Notes under the pieces: generated by a model | Seen by the model: the letters and a program-made list of their open reading frames with translations, nothing else | Told to the model about the DNA's origin: nothing | Databases searched by the model: none | Origin: Sphingopyxis granuli NBRC 100800 | GTDB taxonomy: Bacteria > Pseudomonadota > Alphaproteobacteria > Sphingomonadales > Sphingomonadaceae | Assembly: GCF_001591045.1 (NCBI RefSeq) | Contig: NZ_BCUA01000040.1 | Span: 1 to 34,423 of the forward strand | Length of the DNA: 34,423 bases | Direction: 5' to 3' | In this document: one piece after another, positions 29,290-34,423 of the stretch | How the letters are laid out: the number at the start of each line of letters is the position of its first letter | Position numbering within the stretch: position 1 is the stretch's first letter | Position numbers and translations under genes: made by a program

Positions 29290-30228
29290 TCACCCCTGAG
29301 GGCGGTAGCGGACCAGTCCTTCCTGCGCCGCGTGCGCGATCAGCGTGCCGTCCTGACGATAGATCGCCCCGCGGCACAGCCCACGGTCGCCGCCCGTCCA
29401 CGGGCTGTCCATCACGAAGACGAACCATTCGTCGACCCGGATGTCGCCGTGGAACCACATCGCGTGGTCGAGACTGGTCGACACCATCCCCGGCGTCCAG
29501 AAGCTCACGCCGTGCGGCAGCATCGCGGTGGACAACAGCCCCATGTCGGAGGCGAAGGCCAGGAAACCGCGATGAACGAGCGGATCGTCACCGATCGGCG
29601 CGGCAACGCGAAACCACTGATAATGCTGCGTCGCCTGCGCCGAAGCGGGCGGGCGATAGCTGCGGATCTCGAACGGCCGGCGCCGCGACATGTGGGCGAG
29701 GTGGCGTTCCGAGATGTCGGGATCGGCGGCGACGAAATCGGTGAAGTCCCAGCACTGCTCGGGCGGCAGCAGATCGGGCATTGGCACCTGGTGCGCCAGC
29801 CCCTCGGCGGGGAACTGGAAGGAGGCGGTCAGGTTGAAGATGACCCTGCCGTCCTGCCGCACGACGACGCGGCGGTTCGAGAAGCTGCGCCCGTCGAAAT
29901 CGCGGTGGATGCGGAAATGCAGCGGCTTCGTCTCATCGCCGCCGCGCAGGAAATAGGCGTGGAGCGAATGGATCTGCTTGCCCGTTTCGACCGTGCGCGC
30001 CGCCGCGACCATCGCCTGCGCGATCACCTGCCCGCCGAAGATGCGGTCGCGCGCTGTGGTGGGCAGTGCCGGAAAGGTGAACTCGTCCTCGACCCCGGGA
30101 ACGGGATCGAGGTCGAACAGGCGCATGACGGCGCCGACGACCGTCTCGGCCGAAACGCCGGCGTTGATCTCGCGCGCGCGGGCGATGCGCGCCTGAAGCT
30201 CGGAAGGAGAGAGGGATGTCACGGTCAT
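29290..30228 (-). CDS. tesB: acyl-CoA thioesterase II
   Basis: 312-residue double-hotdog thioesterase that splits acyl-CoA to fatty acid and CoA in the cytoplasm. The first hotdog has [19 protein letters not shown] and the second has the catalytic elements: Asp in [13 protein letters not shown], the Ser/Thr pair in [13 protein letters not shown] and Gln in [13 protein letters not shown], matching the Asp-Thr/Ser-Gln triad of E. coli TesB. Start: ATG at 30228 giving [12 protein letters not shown]. It sits between nusG and rplK on the same strand, a place not normally occupied by this gene. Confidence 0.93.
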   Translation of the reverse strand: MTVTSLSPSELQARIARAREINAGVSAETVVGAVMRLFDLDPVPGVEDEFTFPALPTTARDRIFGGQVIAQAMVAAARTVETGKQIHSLHAYFLRGGDETKPLHFRIHRDFDGRSFSNRRVVVRQDGRVIFNLTASFQFPAEGLAHQVPMPDLLPPEQCWDFTDFVAADPDISERHLAHMSRRRPFEIRSYRPPASAQATQHYQWFRVAAPIGDDPLVHRGFLAFASDMGLLSTAMLPHGVSFWTPGMVSTSLDHAMWFHGDIRVDEWFVFVMDSPWTGGDRGLCRGAIYRQDGTLIAHAAQEGLVRYRPQG

Positions 30229-30237
30229 GCCCCTTTT

Positions 30238-30311
30238 CGTCATCCCGGCGAAAGCCGTGATCGCTTGCGTTGCCGCAATCGCCAACGGCCCCGGCCTCGG
30301 CCGGGACGACG
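30238..30311. repeat. degenerate palindromic element between tesB and nusG
   Basis: CGTCATCCCGGC (30238-30249) and GCCGGGACGACG (30300-30311) pair at 11 of 12 positions around 50 bp. The left part CCCGGCGAAAGCC matches the core of the element at 4157. It occupies nearly the whole spacer between tesB and nusG. Confidence 0.6.
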
Positions 30312-30312
30312 C

Positions 30313-30849
30313 TTACTTCATCCGTTCGACCTGCTCGAAATCGAGCTCGACCGGGGTCGCGCGGCCAAAGATCGACACGCTGACCTTGACGCGCGCCTTG
30401 TCGAAATCCAGTTCCTCGACGACACCGTTGAAGCTCGCGAACGGGCCTTCGAGCACCTTGACCTGATCGCCGATCTCGTAATCGACGCGCACCTCGGTCT
30501 TGGGCCGCGCCGCGGCCTCTTCCTTGCTGTTCAGGATGCGCGCCGCCTCAGCCTCGCTGATCGGCTGCGGCTTGCCCGACGAGCCGAGGAAGCCGGTGAC
30601 CTTCGGCGTGTTCTTGACGAGGTGATAGACGTCGTCGGTCATCGTCAGCTTGGCGAGCACATAGCCGGGAAAGAATTTGCGCTCGGCCTGCACCTTCTTG
30701 CCGCGCTTCACCTCGGTGACGGTCTCGACCGGCACCTCGACCGCCTCGACGAAATCGCCGAGCCCCATGCGCTCGGCTTCCGCGAGCACCGAATCGCGGA
30801 CCTTGTTCTCAAAGCCCGAATAGGCGTGAATGATGTACCAGCGCGCCAT
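30313..30849 (-). CDS. nusG: transcription termination/antitermination protein NusG
   Basis: 178-residue elongation factor that binds RNA polymerase and couples it to Rho or the ribosome. The NGN domain is clear ([20 protein letters not shown], then [33 protein letters not shown]) and the KOW domain follows ([40 protein letters not shown]). Starts 38 bp after secE, the standard arrangement. The stop codon abuts the palindromic element in the tesB-nusG spacer. Confidence 0.98.
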   Translation of the reverse strand: MARWYIIHAYSGFENKVRDSVLAEAERMGLGDFVEAVEVPVETVTEVKRGKKVQAERKFFPGYVLAKLTMTDDVYHLVKNTPKVTGFLGSSGKPQPISEAEAARILNSKEEAAARPKTEVRVDYEIGDQVKVLEGPFASFNGVVEELDFDKARVKVSVSIFGRATPVELDFEQVERMK

Positions 30850-30887
30850 GATGCGTGTCCTGTCCCCGAAATCCGAAAAAGCGCGGC

Positions 30888-31085
30888 TCAGCGCGCGAGC
30901 GACGTCAGCCAGCTAACGATGAACTGAAAAACTGAATCGATGCCCAGAAAGAAGAAACACAGGATCACCGTCATGATCAGCACCATGATCGTCGTCCGCA
31001 CCGTCTCGCTGCCGGTCGGCCACACGATCTTGCGGGCTTCGGCGCGCACCTGATTGAGGAATTCGGCCGGGCTGTTCTTGGCCAT
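30888..31085 (-). CDS. secE: preprotein translocase subunit SecE
   Basis: 65-residue single-span form of SecE, the clamp of the SecYEG channel. The cytoplasmic amphipathic helix (NSPAEFLNQVRAEARKIVWP, with the invariant KIVWP) is followed by TGSETVRTTIMVLIMTVILC and the membrane span to WLTSLAR. ATG at 31085 has AGGA about eight bases upstream; a TTG seven codons earlier is unlikely. First gene of the secE-nusG block behind a promoter candidate. Confidence 0.97.
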   Translation of the reverse strand: MAKNSPAEFLNQVRAEARKIVWPTGSETVRTTIMVLIMTVILCFFFLGIDSVFQFIVSWLTSLAR

Positions 31086-31454
31086 GTCGATCGTCCTGTC
31101 TTTCAAACGTCCGTGGTCCGGGTCAGATGGGTTGCCACCCGCTACGCGTCAAGCGCGCTTTCGGGCACCACTCCGCCCACCCTCCCCGACAGGTCGGGAA
31201 AGGCGGATGGAAAACGGCGCATCTGTCCGAATGGGCGGCCTTTACCCGCGCGCCCCGTCCTTGGCAAGTGTGCCCGTGACCGCCGAAGATTACGGCCGGC
31301 CGGTCGGACAAAATACACAATCCCTAATAATATATTAATAAATATTTTTCAGGAACAATATATATCGACTGAACTGCCTTAATATTCTATGGTTTCTCCG
31401 TAAACGCATAGGTCCCCAAGCGCTCTTTCGGGTCGCCATGAAGAGGAAAAGCCT
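31086..31454. other. 369-bp divergent spacer between secE and the PilZ gene
   Basis: No gene. It contains the secE promoter candidate near 31124-31152 and, from about 31318 to 31395, a striking AT-rich island with TAATATATTA (31328-31337) and several ATATAT runs, in an otherwise very GC-rich region. That island likely holds the PilZ gene promoter, but I could not pick convincing -35/-10 boxes. Confidence 0.6.
31124..31152 (-). promoter_or_regulatory. candidate sigma-70 promoter of secE-nusG
   Basis: Minus-strand TTGACG (31147-31152), 17-base spacer, CATCTG (31124-31129). The -35 and spacing are good and the -10 is weak. The predicted start is about 31117, roughly 31 bases before the ATG. Confidence 0.45.
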
Positions 31455-32075
31455 ATGACCATGTCTCGCGCTCCCACGCCGCGGCCTGCGGATGCGAGTG
31501 CCCCCATCGAGGACCGCCGCGGCGGAAATCGTCATTGTACCGTGTTCCGTATCGCGAAGATCGCGCGCGAAGGCGACGCAGGCCTGTGGCGCGTGCGCAA
31601 CATCTCCGACAACGGCATGATGCTGGCGACCAGCGTCGCCGTGGAAACGGGCGAGCGGCTGGAAATCGCACTATCCGAAGAGGTGGTACTGACCGGCGAG
31701 GTCGTCTGGGCGCGCGAGGGGCGCTGCGGCGTCGCCTTCGACGCGCCGGTCAATGCGCTCGACATCCTGCGCCAGCTGGCCGCAGAGCGGCAGTCGGGCG
31801 AATATCGCCCGCCGCGCCTGCCCGTCCAGGGCCGCGCGCTCGCAGTGACCGACGATGGCGAGTTTCCGGTCGAGATCGAGAATCTGTCGCAGAACGGCGC
31901 CGGCATCATCCACGACGGCCGGCTCGAAGCCGGCACCGAACTGACGCTGGCGCTGGGCGAGGACGTCCGCCGACGCGGCATCGTCCGCTGGTCGCGCAAG
32001 AATCGCGCCGGCATCTGGTTCGCCTCGCCGCTCGGCGGCGCCGACCTCGAAAGCATCCGCCGCTTCGAATCCTGA
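31455..32075 (+). CDS. tandem PilZ domain protein
   Basis: 206-residue soluble protein with two PilZ-like beta barrels. Domain 1 (about residues 20-100) has both cyclic-di-GMP motifs: RGGNR (Arg22 and Arg26, RxxxR) and NISDNG (Asn49 to Gly54, [DN]xSxxG). Domain 2 (about 118-200) has NLSQNG (143-148) but no matching RxxxR, so it may be degenerate. Family members bind cyclic-di-GMP and affect motility, polysaccharide or cell-cycle targets. No signal peptide. AGAGG lies eight bases before the ATG. It is alone, convergent with gdx across a hairpin and divergent from secE. Confidence 0.85.
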   Translation: MTMSRAPTPRPADASAPIEDRRGGNRHCTVFRIAKIAREGDAGLWRVRNISDNGMMLATSVAVETGERLEIALSEEVVLTGEVVWAREGRCGVAFDAPVNALDILRQLAAERQSGEYRPPRLPVQGRALAVTDDGEFPVEIENLSQNGAGIIHDGRLEAGTELTLALGEDVRRRGIVRWSRKNRAGIWFASPLGGADLESIRRFES

Positions 32076-32084
32076 AGCGCCTCC

Positions 32085-32112
32085 CGCCTGGCCGGACCAT
32101 AGGGGCCAGGCG
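32085..32112. terminator. terminator-like hairpin between the PilZ and gdx genes
   Basis: A perfect 9-bp stem (CGCCTGGCC 32085-32093, GGCCAGGCG 32104-32112) with a 10-base loop, ten bases after the PilZ stop. The T tract is poor (CTTCGCTTT), so efficiency is uncertain. Confidence 0.55.
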
Positions 32113-32139
32113 CCTTCGCTTTCCACGTCACCAACGCCT

Positions 32140-32460
32140 TCAGACGGGCGACGCCAGCTTCATCAGCAGCAGGCCGCAGACGATCAGCACCGCGGCCGCG
32201 ATCCGCATCGCGCTCATCGCCTCGCCGAGCACGACGACGCCGACCACGAACGCGCCGACGGCACCGATTCCCGTCCAGATCATATAGGCGGTTCCCAGCG
32301 GCAGCGCCTTCATCGACAACGACAGCAGGCCGAAACTGGCCGTCATCGCGACCAGCGTGACGAGCGACGGACCCAATCGGGTGAAACCGTCGGATTGCTT
32401 CATCGAAAAAGCCCAGACGATTTCGAGTATGCCGGCAATCGCAAGATAGACCCAGGCCAT
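32140..32460 (-). CDS. gdx: SMR family guanidinium exporter (Gdx/SugE type)
   Basis: 106-residue four-span small multidrug-resistance protein. The essential glutamate of helix 1 is Glu13 (AIAGILEIVWAFSMKQSDGF), and LPLGTAYMIWTGIGAVGAFVVGVVVLGE is the strongly conserved helix 3 region. The sequence follows the SugE/Gdx subtype (AGxLEIVWA, GTAYxxWTGIG) rather than the EmrE subtype; Gdx proteins exchange guanidinium for protons. The ATG at 32460 has AAGGAGG seven bases upstream, but that site is folded into a hairpin (see the leader). It lies just downstream of tRNA-Trp on the same strand. Confidence 0.9.
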   Translation of the reverse strand: MAWVYLAIAGILEIVWAFSMKQSDGFTRLGPSLVTLVAMTASFGLLSLSMKALPLGTAYMIWTGIGAVGAFVVGVVVLGEAMSAMRIAAAVLIVCGLLLMKLASPV

Positions 32461-32462
32461 GG

Positions 32463-32498
32463 GGCAGCCTCCTTCAACAGGCTGCCGGGCCGTCCCGG
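32463..32498 (-). promoter_or_regulatory. gdx leader: ACGG-loop hairpin next to a Shine-Dalgarno-masking hairpin
   Basis: On the minus strand CCGGG-ACGG-CCCGG (32498-32485) is a hairpin with an ACGR tetraloop closed by G-C pairs, the hallmark of a guanidine-II (mini-ykkC) hairpin. It is followed by GGCAGCCT...AGGCTGCC (32486-32463), an 8-bp stem that covers part of the AAGGAGG ribosome-binding site (32474-32468). The two stems share two bases (32485-32486), so they compete at the base. A guanidine-II switch normally has two ACGR hairpins; I find only this one, so this is a candidate, not a full match. Confidence 0.45.
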
Positions 32499-32506
32499 AC
32501 ATGAAA

Positions 32507-32521
32507 CCCGCACGATGCGGG
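32507..32521 (-). terminator. hairpin after tRNA-Trp, possible terminator
   Basis: CCCGCA-TCG-TGCGGG on the minus strand, followed by TTT and C. It lies 25 bases after the tRNA end and before the gdx leader. The T run is short, so partial read-through into gdx is possible. Confidence 0.4.
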
Positions 32522-32546
32522 CGAGGACGTGGCCTCTTTGGCGGCC

Positions 32547-32622
32547 TGGCAGGGGCAGCAGGATTCGAACCCGCGACCCTCGGTTTTGGAGACCGATGCT
32601 CTACCAGCTGAGCTATACCCCT
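32547..32622 (-). tRNA. trnW: tRNA-Trp (anticodon CCA)
   Basis: A 76-base cloverleaf with the 3' CCA encoded. Acceptor stem AGGGGTA pairs with TGCCCCT (one T-G pair), discriminator G; D-arm GCTCAGCTGGTAGAGC; anticodon arm CGGTCTCCAAAACCG with CCA at the centre of the loop; T-arm with GGTTCGAATCC. In most bacteria this tRNA lies directly before secE-nusG; here the same order is kept but gdx and the PilZ gene lie between. Immediately upstream on the same strand no other tRNA is seen. Confidence 0.97.
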
Positions 32623-32719
32623 AGGCCGGACAGCGCCCTTAGCCGCAACGGGCAGGAGTGCGCAAGGGGATTGCGAGCGTGGATCGCAGGTCCCGTCTGA
32701 AATGGCTGCGAAGAGTTGC

Positions 32720-32745
32720 CTCCCCTCCCGCAGGCGGGAGGGGAG
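32720..32745. repeat. palindromic repeat, CTCCCCTCCCGC type, copy 2
   Basis: The same 26-bp unit as at 19597, in opposite orientation (centre AG instead of CT). It lies upstream of the tRNA-Trp gene and of the divergent transporter gene. One further base pair (C-G) extends the stem on each side. Confidence 0.8.
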
Positions 32746-32829
32746 GAAAGACAATCGCGATTGCCTGGATCACGGCCATGCCGATGCATAGCTTGCAAAG
32801 CACCCCCGGGCTGATATGCGCGGACCCGC

Positions 32830-33762
32830 ATGACCGCCGCCCGCCCCTTCGACGTTCCGCAGCATTATCTCGGCGGCATCGCGCTCCGCCTTCTCGCCAT
32901 GCTCAGCCTGTCGCTGATGTTCGTGCTGGTGAAGCTGATCGACGCGGCGGGCATCCATATCGTCGAAAGCCTGTTCTGGCGGCAGGCGATCGTCCTGCCG
33001 ATGCTGGTCGCCTGGGCGATGACGCACGGCGGGCTGTCGCTCTATCGCACCAACCGGCTCGGCACCCATGCCCGCCGCGCGATGATGGGGCTGACGGGGA
33101 TGGCGCTCAATTTCGGGGGCATGATCTTCCTGCCGATGGCGGAGGCGACGACGATCAACCTGTCGGTGCCGATCTTCGCGGTGATCTTTGCCGCGATCTT
33201 CCTGGGCGAACGCACCGGCTGGCAGCGGGGAAGCGCGGTGATCGTCGGCTTCCTCGGCGTTCTCGTCGTGCTCAACCCGACCACCGTCGTGTCGAGCGGC
33301 TTTGCCGGCGAGCACGGCATGGGCACGCTGATCGCACTGGCGGGTGCGATCATGACCGCGCTCATCACCATCCAGGTCCGCGATCTCGCGCGCACCGAAA
33401 GCCCGATGGCGATCGTCTTCTGGTTCAGCCTGATCTCGCTGGTGCCGCTGGGGCTCGCCCTGCCCTTCGTGATGACCGCGCACAGCCCCGCCGAATGGGC
33501 GCTGCTCGCGGGGCTCGGCGTGCTCGGCGCGGTGGTGCAGATGGCGCTGACCGGCGCGTTGCGGCTCGCCCCCGTCGCGGTGGTGATGCCGATGGATTAT
33601 TCGAGCCTGCTCTGGTCGATCGCATGCGGCTGGTATTTCTTCGGCACGCTGCCCGCCGACACGACCTGGGTCGGCGCGCCGCTGATCATCGCGAGCGGCC
33701 TGTTCATTGCGTGGCGCGAGCATCGCCTCCATATCGAGCGGCAGAAGGACATCACCGCATGA
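32830..33762 (+). CDS. EamA/DMT family transporter
   Basis: 310-residue inner-membrane protein with ten hydrophobic segments in two EamA repeats. The first repeat includes ALRLLAMLSLSLMFVLVKLI and ends with AEATTINLSVPIFAVIFAAIFLGER, the family hallmark before the fifth span; the second ends with LAPVAVVMPMDYSSLLWSIACGWYFFGTLP. DMT members export metabolites such as amino acids or nucleotide precursors; the substrate is unknown. The ATG at 32830 follows weak ribosome-binding sequence. Its stop overlaps the start of the GST-like gene (ATGA), so they are coupled. Confidence 0.88.
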   Translation: MTAARPFDVPQHYLGGIALRLLAMLSLSLMFVLVKLIDAAGIHIVESLFWRQAIVLPMLVAWAMTHGGLSLYRTNRLGTHARRAMMGLTGMALNFGGMIFLPMAEATTINLSVPIFAVIFAAIFLGERTGWQRGSAVIVGFLGVLVVLNPTTVVSSGFAGEHGMGTLIALAGAIMTALITIQVRDLARTESPMAIVFWFSLISLVPLGLALPFVMTAHSPAEWALLAGLGVLGAVVQMALTGALRLAPVAVVMPMDYSSLLWSIACGWYFFGTLPADTTWVGAPLIIASGLFIAWREHRLHIERQKDITA

Positions 33763-34376
33763 CGCGACCGATCCTCTATCATTGCGCCGACGCGCGGTCG
33801 CTGCGCTGCCTGTGGGCGGCCGAGGAAGCGGGGATGGCCATCGATCTTCGCCTGCTGCCCTTCCCGCCGCGCGCCTTCGCGCCCGACTATCGCGCGGTGA
33901 ACCCGCTGATGACGGTGCCGGGCTGGGTCGAGGACGGGCGGCTGATGACCGAATCGGCCGCGATCTGCGAGCGCATCGCCGAAGGCACGCCGCTGGAGGT
34001 GCGCCGCGAAGAGGGGGATTACTGGGCGTGGCGCAACTGGCTGCACCGCAGCGACGCGACGCTGACCTTTCCGCTTGCGATTATGATCCGCTACACGCGC
34101 GTCGAGCCGCCCGAGCGGCGGCTGGCGCAGGCAGTCGCCGACTACAAGGCCTTCTTCGGAGGGCGCGCGCGGAGCATCGAGGCGGCGCTGTCCGACGGCC
34201 GCGACTGGCTGGTCGCCGGACGTTTCACCATCGCCGACATCGCGATCGGCTATGCCGCCTTCCTCGCCACGACGCTGGGCGCCGACGACGTGCTGGGCGA
34301 AGCGACGACCGCCTGGCTCGCACGCTGCACAGCGCGCGACGGGTTCCGGCGCGCACGCGAACGCCAGAAGGGGTAA
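33759..34376 (+). CDS. glutathione S-transferase family protein
   Basis: 205-residue soluble protein. The N-terminal thioredoxin-like domain (MTRPILYHCADARSLRCLWA) has Cys and Ser near the usual catalytic place; NPLMTVPGWVEDGRLMTESAAICERIAE holds the conserved cis-proline (TVPG) and the ES glutathione-binding turn. The C-terminal helical domain has the N-capping motif in WLVAGRFTIADIAIGYAAF. Members conjugate or isomerise with glutathione; the substrate is unknown. ATG overlaps the stop of the transporter gene by four bases. Full length, ending 47 bp before the window edge. Confidence 0.88.
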   Translation: MTRPILYHCADARSLRCLWAAEEAGMAIDLRLLPFPPRAFAPDYRAVNPLMTVPGWVEDGRLMTESAAICERIAEGTPLEVRREEGDYWAWRNWLHRSDATLTFPLAIMIRYTRVEPPERRLAQAVADYKAFFGGRARSIEAALSDGRDWLVAGRFTIADIAIGYAAFLATTLGADDVLGEATTAWLARCTARDGFRRARERQKG

Positions 34377-34387
34377 GCGCGCCCGTC

Positions 34388-34402
34388 GCGGGACGATCCC
34401 GC
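34388..34402 (+). terminator. small hairpin after the GST-like gene
   Basis: GCGGGA-CGA-TCCCGC, 11 bases after the stop codon, with no real T run in the visible sequence. A weak or Rho-assisted stop is possible; the window ends shortly after. Confidence 0.3.
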
Positions 34403-34423
34403 CTCATCCTGCATTCTCCAATT

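Noticed and set aside
32461..32546. A complete two-hairpin guanidine-II riboswitch
   Set aside because: Only one ACGR-loop hairpin is present; GAGGCCACGTCCTC further upstream has no ACGR loop closed by G-C pairs. Kept only as a candidate variant.

Overview
The window is GC-rich DNA (only a few short AT-rich islands) from an alphaproteobacterium, most likely of the order Sphingomonadales and close to Sphingopyxis. That placement is from memory of protein resemblance (RpoB, RpoC, ribosomal proteins, the heme protein HTHP) and of the intergenic palindrome families; no search was run. It is chromosomal and mostly housekeeping, with no phage, transposase, CRISPR array or rRNA.

Layout. 1-2458: an L,D-transpeptidase-fold protein (-), arsenate reductase-like ArsC (+) and recF (-). 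2459-4403: a 41-residue membrane peptide and a PspC protein behind a near-consensus sigma-54 promoter, then an isoprenylcysteine methyltransferase-family gene (-) behind a Fur-box-like palindrome, then a spacer with a palindromic repeat and the rpoC terminator. 4404-13127: rpoC and rpoB with a strong promoter. 13229-18207: a TlpA-like redoxin coupled to a hexameric tyrosine-coordinated heme protein (HTHP), a secreted protein with an internal duplication, a TetR regulator divergent from a carotenoid oxygenase, and a Pro/Ala-rich membrane protein. 18296-19557: rplL and rplJ with their own promoter and leader. 19698-25942: a YqjI-like PadR regulator coupled to a DUF2218 protein, a 931-residue DUF3857/transglutaminase/TPR protein, an APC amino-acid permease, a DUF1275 membrane protein and phhB. 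25995-27800: a small metallopeptidase and ccmA-ccmB. 27998-31085: rplA, rplK, tesB, nusG, secE. 31455-34376: tandem PilZ protein, gdx/sugE behind a structured leader, tRNA-Trp, an EamA-type transporter and a GST-like protein.

The unifying theme is the canonical cluster tRNA-Trp-secE-nusG-rplK-rplA-rplJ-rplL-rpoB-rpoC. Every member is present, on the same strand and in ancestral order, but the run is broken into blocks over about 28 kb by unrelated genes on both strands. Clear promoter candidates are seen before secE, rplJ and rpoB, and terminators after rplA, rplL and rpoC, so the blocks look separately transcribed. Several breaks hold palindromic repeats.

The most interesting regulatory signals are the sigma-54 promoter before the small peptide/PspC pair, the ACGG-loop hairpin and Shine-Dalgarno-masking hairpin before gdx (guanidine-II-riboswitch-like but incomplete), the Fur-box-like site before the methyltransferase gene, and the palindrome overlapping the PadR promoter. 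All are sequence-level inferences.
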